From: Bacillota bacterium
Lineage (GTDB): Bacteria > Bacillota_E > Sulfobacillia > Sulfobacillales > Sulfobacillaceae
Length of the DNA stretch: 6,118 nucleotides
Direction of reading: 5' to 3'
NCBI GenBank assembly: GCA_021820645.1
Contig: JAKADJ010000146.1
Location: 1 to 6,118 of the forward strand
Numbering within the stretch: position 1 is the stretch's first letter; each line of letters begins with the position of its first letter. A model generated the notes under the pieces. It saw only the letters and a program-made list of their open reading frames with translations. It did no database searches and had not been told where the DNA came from. The translations under genes and the position numbers were made by a program. Positions 1-4,965 of the stretch are shown one piece after another.

Positions 1-1
1 C

Positions 2-148
2 TGGTCGGCTTGGATGTTTTTTGGCATGCTCGCGGTGTTTTGGGTTGTTGTAGCTGGGTTTACGGTTAGCCACTTATATGCGTTGGGTCGCCCCACAGTC
101 GGTGAAGAAGCAGATGATTCGACGACAAGAAACCGTGAGGTGAGTTGA
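2..148 (+). CDS. C-terminal end of a small membrane protein (5' truncated by window edge)
   Basis: This is an open frame entering from the left edge and ending at TGA 146-148, leaving 48 residues. Residues 1 to about 28 of the visible part are strongly hydrophobic (WMFFGMLAVFWVVVAGF and onward) and look like one membrane-spanning helix. The remaining 20 or so residues are hydrophilic and rich in E, D, T and R, as expected for a short cytoplasmic tail. The other two forward frames do not give a comparable hydrophobic-then-polar pattern, and frame 1 is stopped at about position 69. I do not recognise the family. The shape, a single helix plus a short polar tail, is common in small Gram-positive membrane proteins, so no function is assigned. 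No clear terminator follows. A 6-bp inverted repeat at 168-183 lacks a T-run. Confidence 0.5.
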   Translation, partial: WSAWMFFGMLAVFWVVVAGFTVSHLYALGRPTVGEEADDSTTRNREVS

Positions 149-203
149 AAAGAACCGGGGAGTCCTGGTTTCTGGTCAGAAACGGAAGCGATCCTAACTA
201 TTG

Positions 204-212
204 TGGTACAAT
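204..212 (+). promoter_or_regulatory. Extended -10 promoter of the acyl-ACP reductase-like gene
   Basis: TACAAT at 207-212 is one base off the consensus -10 and is preceded by TG at 204-205, giving an extended -10 (TGGTACAAT). No good -35 hexamer lies 16-18 bp upstream, which extended -10 promoters tolerate. Transcription would start near 219, giving a leader of about 24 nt with the ribosome binding site at 231-236. glnA has a very similar element at the same distance from its start codon. Confidence 0.5.
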
Positions 213-230
213 GTGCACAATATTGTGCAC
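213..230. promoter_or_regulatory. Perfect 18-bp palindrome, candidate repressor operator
   Basis: GTGCACAAT at 213-221 is followed directly by its exact reverse complement ATTGTGCAC at 222-230. The palindrome abuts the -10 hexamer and covers the expected transcription start, the classic place for a repressor to block initiation. The preceding 13 bp (200-212) are themselves an inverted repeat, ATTGT-GGT-ACAAT, so four ATTGT/ACAAT arms lie in 31 bp. I cannot match the sequence to a named regulator. An alternative reading is an RNA hairpin at the 5' end of the mRNA next to the ribosome binding site. Confidence 0.55.
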
Positions 231-242
231 GGGAGGATTTTC

Positions 243-1370
243 ATGAGACGTTTTGCCTTTGTGGTACATCCGCTCCGATTCGATGACTTTGCTCGGAAGT
301 ATCCTATTACGCGCTATCTACCGCAACGCCTAGTCGAGGCCGGATTCAAGGCGGTGGGCCCGATTATGACAGGACATACCACCGGTGTGGTGTCAGCGAC
401 TGGGGAGGAGCTCGAAGGATGGTTGATTGGGCTGCCGCTCACTCCGAAAATCCTGTTGGAGTCTCCATACGACTGGGTGCTGCAAAAACTCGAGCAGGCC
501 GGGCGACTCGCGGAAAAACTCGGCGCCGAAATTTTAGGGCTCGGGGCCTTCACCAAGATTGCCGGGGATCGGGGGGTGTCTTTGGCGGGCCGGTTGTCCA
601 TTCCCGTCACCACCGGTAATTCTTATACCACCGCCACTGCGGTCGAAGGAAGTCTACGAGCGGTGGAACGGATGGGAATCCAGTTGGATGCGGCGCGAGT
701 GACCGTGATTGGGGCCACCGGGTCGATTGGGGAAGCGGCATGCTATATGCTGGCACCCCACATTAAGCACTTGCGGGTTGTCGCCCGAACTTTAGAGACG
801 TTGACCAATCTCCGTAGCCGTTTGCAAGAAGCCTACCCGGATCTTGACGTCACCATTTCTCAAGATGCACCGAGCGCTGTATCCGATGCCGATCTCGTCA
901 TGGCGGTGTCCTCCGCGCAAGATGTTTTAATCGAACCCGAGGATTTAAAACCTGGCTCGGTGATTACTGACGTGGCCCGTCCCCGCAATATTTCTTCGCA
1001 AGTCAGCCAAAAACGGCCCGATGTATTGGTCTTGGATGGGGGAGTGATCGAGGTCCCGGGACCTCGGGCGGACATGGGATTCAATTTTGGGTTTCCTCCG
1101 CGCATGGTGGAGGCCTGCATGGCGGAGACCATGATTTTGGCTCTTGCCGGCCGTCTTGAAAACTTTACGCTAGGAAGCCACATCGCGGTAAACAAAGTCG
1201 AAGAAATTCATCGGCTGGGGCGCGAGCATGGTTTCAAGATGGCCGGGTTTCGCCGTTTTGAAAGGGCCATTGACGATAGAGAAATTGAACTCATTCGTCA
1301 ACGTGCGGAGAAAATCTTGGATCAAGGATGGCCGCTCATCCCGGGGGCCCCGTCAATTAGTACACCGTAA
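243..1370 (+). CDS. Long-chain acyl-[ACP] reductase-like NAD(P)-dependent oxidoreductase
   Basis: The 375-residue protein resembles the cyanobacterial acyl-ACP reductase (AAR), which reduces fatty acyl-ACP or acyl-CoA to fatty aldehyde through a cysteine thioester. Landmarks in order are GLGAFTKI (about 99-106), TTGNSYTTA (123-131, matching AAR TTGNTHTAY), and the dinucleotide-binding GATGSIG with Gly157, Gly160 and Gly163. LDGGVIE lies at about 264-270, and ACMAETMIL at 291-299, where Cys292 aligns with the AAR catalytic Cys294 (ACFAEAMLL). A C-terminal tail of about 40 residues extends past the usual AAR end. ATG 243 is chosen because GGGAGG at 231-236 lies 6 nt upstream. An open frame from TTG 201 lacks such a site and would run through the promoter and palindrome. 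The gene is monocistronic in this window and ends 14 bp inside the convergent glnA. Family membership is well supported. The substrate is inferred; such proteins are often labelled only as predicted dehydrogenases or shikimate dehydrogenase-like. Confidence 0.85.
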   Translation: MRRFAFVVHPLRFDDFARKYPITRYLPQRLVEAGFKAVGPIMTGHTTGVVSATGEELEGWLIGLPLTPKILLESPYDWVLQKLEQAGRLAEKLGAEILGLGAFTKIAGDRGVSLAGRLSIPVTTGNSYTTATAVEGSLRAVERMGIQLDAARVTVIGATGSIGEAACYMLAPHIKHLRVVARTLETLTNLRSRLQEAYPDLDVTISQDAPSAVSDADLVMAVSSAQDVLIEPEDLKPGSVITDVARPRNISSQVSQKRPDVLVLDGGVIEVPGPRADMGFNFGFPPRMVEACMAETMILALAGRLENFTLGSHIAVNKVEEIHRLGREHGFKMAGFRRFERAIDDREIELIRQRAEKILDQGWPLIPGAPSISTP

Positions 1371-2679
1371 GATATTGGTCGATTTCCCAATCGTGGACTT
1401 GATGTCGGTAAACGTCCCACTCGATGCGTTTGGCTTCGATATAGGCTTTGCTGATATGCTCTCCCAGTGCGGCGCGCATCACCGAATCGGACTCTAAGAA
1501 ATCTAAGGCAGCGTCCAGACTGACGGGCAGATTTTCGATTCCCATCTCGTTACGTTCATTCGGATGCATACGGTACACATTGCGGGTAACTGGGGCCGGC
1601 GCATCGAGTTTGCGTCGGATCCCGTCGAGCCCCGCCTTGATCGTGACGGCCAGGGCCAGATAGGGATTACACGAGGGATCGGGCGACCGCAATTCGATGC
1701 GGGTGTGATTACCGCGGGCGGCGGGGACGCGAATCATGGGGCTTCGATTGCCCATGGACCACGCGATGTAAACTGGAGCCTCGTAGCCCGGTACTAATCT
1801 CTTGTAGCTATTGACGAGGGGATTGGTGACCGCGGTAAAGGCTTTGGCGTGATGCATCAGGCCTGCGATGTAACGTAGGGCAAGTTTACTAATCCCGTCG
1901 GAATTTTTCGGGTCCGAAAATGCATTGTTTTGCCCTTGGTACAGCGACTGATGCAGATGGAGCCCCGATCCATTGATGCCCTGGATGGGTTTGGGCATAA
2001 AGGTGGCATGAAAGTTATGCTGCATCGCGACGGTTCGCACCACAAATCTGAACGTCGCGATGTTATCTGCGGTTTTTAGGGCGTCGTCGTAACGAAAGTC
2101 GATTTCATGTTGTCCGGGAGCCACTTCGTGATGCGTGGATTCAATTTCAAATCCCATCTGTTCTAACGTGAGGACCATCTCGCGCCGTGCATCTTCACCA
2201 AGGTCCACCGGGGATAGGTCGAAATATCCGGCTTGGTCAATGGTTTTGGTGGTGGCCATGCCGTTGGTATCGCGGGAGAATAGAAAAAATTCAGGCTCGG
2301 GTCCTACCATGACTTGAAATCCGAGACTCTCGGCTTCTTGCAGCACGCGCTTCAGTGTGGTGCGGGGACATCCATCGAATAGGGAGCCGTCTGGGTTTTT
2401 GATGTCGCACATGAGCCGGGCGGTCATACCTTCCCGAGGCTTCCACGGGAAGATGGCCCAGGTGTCGGGATCTGGGGCCAAATACATATCGGATTCTTCG
2501 ACTCGGACGAAGCCTTCGATGGACGAGCCATCAAACATAATTTTGCCGTCGAGGGCCTGGCCCAGGGATTCGACCGGGATGGCCACGTTTTTGATGACTC
2601 CAAGAATATCCGTAAATTGTAGTCGGACAAACTTCACATTAAATTCCCGCGCTTTTTCTAAGACTTCTTTTTTTGTCAC
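1357..2679 (-). CDS. glnA: Glutamine synthetase type I, alpha (Bacillus-type)
   Basis: This cytoplasmic enzyme makes glutamine from glutamate, ammonia and ATP. All type I blocks are present in 440 residues: MFDGSSIEGF (48-57), GPEPEFF (126-132, metal binding), HHEVAPGQHEID (183-194), NGSGLHLH (236-243), NSYKRLVPGYEAP (290-302, with flap Glu300), NRSPMIRVP (311-319), and the C-terminal WEIDQYLTVY. The length, the lack of the GSI-beta insertion and the lack of a Tyr adenylylation motif place it with the roughly 444-residue Bacillus enzymes. Arg59 corresponds to B. subtilis Arg62, which mediates glutamine feedback inhibition. Start is GTG 2679 with GGAGGG at 2691-2696, 11 nt upstream. ATG 2690 is out of frame and gives only a five-codon ORF whose TGA overlaps the GTG. 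No TGTNAN7TNACA GlnR/TnrA box was seen upstream, and no glnR is adjacent, unlike in Bacillus. Confidence 0.97.
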   Translation of the reverse strand: MTKKEVLEKAREFNVKFVRLQFTDILGVIKNVAIPVESLGQALDGKIMFDGSSIEGFVRVEESDMYLAPDPDTWAIFPWKPREGMTARLMCDIKNPDGSLFDGCPRTTLKRVLQEAESLGFQVMVGPEPEFFLFSRDTNGMATTKTIDQAGYFDLSPVDLGEDARREMVLTLEQMGFEIESTHHEVAPGQHEIDFRYDDALKTADNIATFRFVVRTVAMQHNFHATFMPKPIQGINGSGLHLHQSLYQGQNNAFSDPKNSDGISKLALRYIAGLMHHAKAFTAVTNPLVNSYKRLVPGYEAPVYIAWSMGNRSPMIRVPAARGNHTRIELRSPDPSCNPYLALAVTIKAGLDGIRRKLDAPAPVTRNVYRMHPNERNEMGIENLPVSLDAALDFLESDSVMRAALGEHISKAYIEAKRIEWDVYRHQVHDWEIDQYLTVY

Positions 2680-2709
2680 CGTGCGACCATCCCTCCAACA
2701 TTTGCCTTC

Positions 2710-2718
2710 ACTGTACCA
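2710..2718 (-). promoter_or_regulatory. Candidate extended -10 promoter of glnA
   Basis: On the minus strand TGGTACAGT gives -10 TACAGT (2715 to 2710) with an extended-10 TG. The -35 region is poor (TTCGCT at an 18-bp spacing). The hexamer end lies 31 nt from the GTG start, the same distance as in the acyl-ACP reductase-like gene, and leaves the ribosome binding site inside a short leader. Confidence 0.35.
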
Positions 2719-2725
2719 AATCTCC

Positions 2726-2755
2726 TTGGAAATAGCGAAAGTTAAACGGTATAGC
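2726..2755 (+). promoter_or_regulatory. Candidate promoter of the DUF421 gene
   Basis: TTGGAA (2726-2731) and TATAGC (2750-2755) are separated by 18 bp, each matching the sigma-A consensus at four of six positions. The element lies just upstream of, and shares DNA with, the candidate glnA promoter on the other strand, so the two divergent genes may compete or be co-regulated. Confidence 0.3.
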
Positions 2756-2805
2756 GCGGTGTCGATACAGACAGCCTAAATCTTGTTGGGTGAGGAGGTG
2801 GAAGA

Positions 2806-3273
2806 GTGGCGGAATTATTTACGCTACTGTATCGAACCGCGATTTTATATATTGTGGCCCTGATGGTGTTCCGCCTGATGGGGAAACGGACTTTAGCCAA
2901 AATGGGCCCGTTTGATTTTGCGGTCATAATCATGATAGGAGAAGCGGTGGCGATCGGGATGGAGGACACCAAGACCCCACTCATCAATGCCATCGGCATC
3001 ACGGTGGTCTTGGGCCTGCTCCAGTACATCTTGACCTGGCTTAACGTCCGGTTCCATTGGTTGGAAAAGCTCACGCAAGGCGTCCCGTCGCGACTGGTGT
3101 TTCAAGGCCAAGCCGATCCACAGGAACTGAAGAAAGAAAGAGTCTCCCAGGCCGATCTCATGATGGAACTCCGGCAAAAAGATACGCCACTGAAGGACGT
3201 GCAGGAGGCCCACTTGGAACCTACCGGGGAGATCTCCATTTTAAAAAAGTCGAAGCCGAAGAACAAGGCTTAG
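2806..3273 (+). CDS. DUF421 (YetF-like) membrane protein
   Basis: The 155-residue protein has the layout of the YetF/DUF421 family. Three hydrophobic segments lie at about 4-23, 36-52 and 59-78, followed by a soluble C-terminal domain from about 85. Family signatures are RLMGKR (23-28) after the first helix, the PFDFAVIIMIGEA stretch (35-47), and the domain core ending in a LExxGxISIL-type strand (137-146). The C-terminus is lysine-rich (KKSKPKNKA). Members sit in the plasma membrane with the C-terminal domain predicted cytoplasmic; their biochemical role is unsettled, and links to sporulation and stress in bacilli do not define one here. Start is GTG 2806 with an excellent AGGAGG at 2793-2798, 7 nt upstream. 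The gene is divergent from glnA and ends two bases before the convergent DsrE gene. It is at the short end for the family but looks complete. Confidence 0.88.
   Translation: MAELFTLLYRTAILYIVALMVFRLMGKRTLAKMGPFDFAVIIMIGEAVAIGMEDTKTPLINAIGITVVLGLLQYILTWLNVRFHWLEKLTQGVPSRLVFQGQADPQELKKERVSQADLMMELRQKDTPLKDVQEAHLEPTGEISILKKSKPKNKA
3243..3271 (-). terminator. Weak rho-independent terminator candidate for the DsrE gene
   Basis: On the minus strand, just past the DsrE stop codon, AAGCC and GGCTT (plus-strand 3267-3271 and 3253-3257) can form a 5-bp stem with a 9-nt loop. A run of six T (3248 to 3243) follows after 4 nt. The stem is short and lies inside the 3' end of the DUF421 coding region, so it may be chance. 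Confidence 0.3.
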
Positions 3274-3275
3274 AG

Positions 3276-3614
3276 CTAGTAGCCCACCACTTGATAACCC
3301 GCTTCAACTAAGCGAATCAGGGCCTCTCCGGCTGGTTCCATTCGATATCCCTGCGCCGCTAGTTCGTCTTTGATGCCGAATTGTTCTGCATTAGCCGGGC
3401 AAATGCCGACCGGCGCCTTCGATTGAAACAAGTCCTCAAGCGCGGTTTTCACGGCGGGCGGCGGGTCGCCCAATAGCTTAACCCCGGGTCCGAAAAAGTA
3501 AACTTCCATGTCTTGTCCGCGATTGTCCTTCATCCGTTGGGCGAGGCGAATTCCTGCCAACGCTTTATCCCATTGCTCGGGACCTGCCGTAATCCAAAAT
3601 GCGATTTTTGCCAT
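3276..3614 (-). CDS. DsrE/DsrF-like family protein
   Basis: This 112-residue soluble protein has the DsrE-like alpha/beta pattern. A first strand with a polar end (MAKIAFWITAGPEQW, 1-15) is followed by a helix with KALAGIRLAQRM, then a strand (MEVYFFGPGVKLL, 36-48), a helix, and ICPANAEQFGI (71-81). Cys72 lies where the family carries its functional cysteine. The C-terminal part is AGEALIRLVEAGYQVVGY. Family members relay sulfur as persulfides (DsrE, TusD) or are small uncharacterised relatives. A single cysteine is compatible with sulfur handling, but no dsr, tus or hdr partner is visible, so the role is open. ATG 3614 is preceded by AGGAGG (3622-3627) 7 nt away. The gene stands alone, tail-to-tail with the DUF421 gene, and has a structured leader. 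Confidence 0.8.
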   Translation of the reverse strand: MAKIAFWITAGPEQWDKALAGIRLAQRMKDNRGQDMEVYFFGPGVKLLGDPPPAVKTALEDLFQSKAPVGICPANAEQFGIKDELAAQGYRMEPAGEALIRLVEAGYQVVGY

Positions 3615-3634
3615 GCGAAAACCTCCTCATAGTT

Positions 3635-3670
3635 ACGGTCCTCTCCTGAAGCAGGAGGGTCATGTACCGT
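3635..3670 (-). promoter_or_regulatory. Two-tier hairpin in the DsrE-gene leader, with anti-Shine-Dalgarno potential
   Basis: Read on the minus strand, an outer stem (ACGGT with ACCGT; plus-strand 3666-3670 and 3635-3639) encloses an inner 8-bp stem with a 3-nt loop. The inner arms are CCCTCCTG and CAGGAGAG (plus-strand 3652-3659 and 3641-3648), with one G-T wobble. The CCTCCT arm is also complementary to the AGGAGG ribosome binding site at 3622-3627, so two exclusive pairings are possible. That it regulates translation is an inference from complementarity. Confidence 0.4.
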
Positions 3671-3678
3671 CACAGGAC

Positions 3679-3708
3679 AGGATACCACCCGGAGGTATAG
3701 AATACCAA
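3679..3708 (-). promoter_or_regulatory. Candidate promoter of the DsrE gene overlapped by GGTAT/ATACC half-sites
   Basis: On the minus strand TTGGTA (3708 to 3703) and TATCCT (3684 to 3679) are spaced by 18 bp, placing transcription start near 3672, just before the leader hairpin. ATACC, GGTAT and ATACC at 3682-3686, 3694-3698 and 3702-3706 form two overlapping inverted repeats covering both hexamers, suggestive of an operator. Confidence 0.35.
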
Positions 3709-3871
3709 TCGGATTGTTACCCATATTAAATGGAGGCATCGGGTACATTGACCAACACCGAGCAGGCGGTCGAGGCCTGCCTTTTCGATTGCGTCGCCTC
3801 TATCCGCCCAAAAATTCGCGACTCCTTCTGCAAAAACCCATCCTAGACCAGTCTTCGTACCTAAATTTCTC

Positions 3872-3909
3872 ATTGCATTTAAATGCTATGTATTGTATAT
3901 ATATGCAAT
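3872..3909. promoter_or_regulatory. Tandem ARG boxes (ArgR/AhrC operators) overlapping the argC promoter
   Basis: Two 18-bp near-palindromes occur at 3872-3889 and 3892-3909, separated by 2 bp. Both fit ATTGYATWTAWATGCWAT; the first contains the perfect 12-bp palindrome GCATTTAAATGC, and the second has one mismatched pair. Box length, AT-rich centre, and a 20-bp centre spacing match known ARG-box pairs bound by the ArgR hexamer with arginine. A likely promoter lies inside them: TTGCAT (3873-3878), 17 bp, TATATA (3896-3901). Arginine repression of argC is therefore expected. The -10 choice is uncertain in this AT-rich stretch. Confidence 0.75.
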
Positions 3910-3920
3910 GGGGTGAGACG

Positions 3921-4910
3921 ATGAACGTAGCGGTCATGGGGGCCACCGGATATGCCGGACAGGAATTGGTACGGAGGATTTTACGCCACCCGGATTGGCA
4001 GCTTGTTGCCGCAACCGGCCGATCTGAGGTGGGAGCATCGCTCGCTGACTGGTACGTCCGCCGGGACTTCCCCAATGTTTTTGTCCCAATGGAAGAAGTG
4101 CTTGCATACCAACCGGACTTAGTGTTTAACGCCTTGCCGCATCAGGCCGCCACGACGTGGATCTATCGGATGGCTAGGCAGGGGATTCGGGTGATTGATC
4201 TCTCGGCCGATTTCCGGTTCGGCAGCCGGGCTCTGTACGAATCGATTTACGGAGTTCATCCCGAACCTTTGGCCCTTGAGATGGCCACGACTGGCTACGC
4301 CGATGATCCGGATATGGACTATGGCGAGGCAACAATTCTAGGTAATCCGGGATGTTACCCAACCGCCTTTTTTACCTTGATGGGCCCCATTCGACGGGAA
4401 GGCATACCTGTTGACTCGGTCATCGTCGATGGCAAATCGGGCGTGACGGGGGCTGGGCGCCGGGCCGAGGTATCGTTGTCCATGGCTGAAATGTCCGAAA
4501 ACGTGGAGTCGTATAGTGGGCCGGGAAAGCATCGGCACACGGGAGAGATGGAAGCAGTTATTGGGGGGCGGGTGGTGTTTCAACCTCACTTGATGCCGAT
4601 GGCACGCGGTATGTTGGTCACGGTATATTGGCCCAATCCAGGGGTGGGTGCAGGAGAGGTTATGAGGCTCTGGAAGGAGTTTTATCGCGATACGCCTTTT
4701 GTGGAAATTTTAACGCCAGGTAGGGCTCCACGCACCGCTCGGGTACGGGGCACCAACCGGATCGAGATTATGGCGATGGATGATGTGCGGGGCGGTACCA
4801 TGGTGTTGATCGCCGCACAAGACAACTTAGGCAAAGGGGCGGCGGGCCAAGCCATTCAGCATGCCAATCGATGGCACCACGAGGCCCAGGAATTGGGACT
4901 CCTGGACTAG
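3921..4910 (+). CDS. argC: N-acetyl-gamma-glutamyl-phosphate reductase
   Basis: This enzyme reduces N-acetylglutamyl 5-phosphate to the semialdehyde with NADPH, the third step of arginine synthesis, in the cytoplasm. The 329-residue protein opens with the Rossmann motif MGATGYAGQELVRR (6-19). LSADFRF (94-100) follows, then GNPGCYPTAF with catalytic Cys145, GKSGVTGAGR (171-180), and KHRHTGEME (203-211) with the conserved histidines. QPHLMPMARGM is at 221-231, and a C-terminal DNLGKGAAGQAIQ block at 301-313. Family length is about 340, so it is complete. Start is ATG 3921, where the protein aligns with ArgC and GGGGTGA (3910-3916) forms a ribosome binding site 4 nt away. The upstream TTG extension is rejected. 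It is first in the operon, with argJ 55 bp downstream, and is probably repressed through the ARG boxes. Confidence 0.97.
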   Translation: MNVAVMGATGYAGQELVRRILRHPDWQLVAATGRSEVGASLADWYVRRDFPNVFVPMEEVLAYQPDLVFNALPHQAATTWIYRMARQGIRVIDLSADFRFGSRALYESIYGVHPEPLALEMATTGYADDPDMDYGEATILGNPGCYPTAFFTLMGPIRREGIPVDSVIVDGKSGVTGAGRRAEVSLSMAEMSENVESYSGPGKHRHTGEMEAVIGGRVVFQPHLMPMARGMLVTVYWPNPGVGAGEVMRLWKEFYRDTPFVEILTPGRAPRTARVRGTNRIEIMAMDDVRGGTMVLIAAQDNLGKGAAGQAIQHANRWHHEAQELGLLD

Positions 4911-4965
4911 GGGATGAGCACTAGCTAGGATCCATGCAATGTGACAGAGAAAGGTGAGAGCGCAT

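Larger units (their letters stand above)
3615..3871. other. Intergenic interval between the DsrE gene and the ARG boxes
   Basis: No gene of normal length is supported here. The left part carries the DsrE ribosome binding site, leader hairpin and candidate promoter. The right part (about 3710-3871) holds a short open frame (ATG 3730 to TAG 3844-3846, 38 codons) and a terminator-like inverted repeat (GCAGGC 3762-3767, GCCTGC 3775-3780, then CTTTTC). The argC frame is open back to TTG 3714, but that extension has no ribosome binding site or ArgC homology and runs through the operators. Confidence 0.5.

Noticed and set aside
168..183. GTTTCT-GGTC-AGAAAC inverted repeat as terminator of the first gene
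   Set aside because: The stem is AT-rich and short, and no T-run follows.
201..242. N-terminal extension of the reductase frame to TTG 201
   Set aside because: It runs through the -10 and the palindrome, lacks a ribosome binding site and has no family homology. ATG 243 has GGGAGG at the right distance.
860..1195. 111-codon reverse-strand open frame inside the reductase gene
   Set aside because: It is a shadow of a clearly conserved gene, with low-complexity composition and no ribosome binding site.
1337..1353. CCCGGGGGCCCCG as a terminator between the reductase gene and glnA
   Set aside because: It leaves no proper loop and has no T-run on either strand; it is explained as Pro-Gly-Ala-Pro coding sequence.
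3670..3873. 67-codon reverse-strand open frame upstream of argC
   Set aside because: It has no recognisable domain or ribosome binding site, and it overlaps the DsrE promoter region and reaches into the first ARG box.
3714..3920. 69-residue N-terminal extension of argC from TTG 3714
   Set aside because: The ArgC Rossmann start aligns at ATG 3921. The extension spans the ARG boxes and shows no ArgC-like residues.
4886..4905. CCAGGA/TCCTGG hairpin at the end of argC as a terminator
   Set aside because: No T-run follows, it lies in coding sequence, and argJ with a good ribosome binding site comes next, so read-through is expected.
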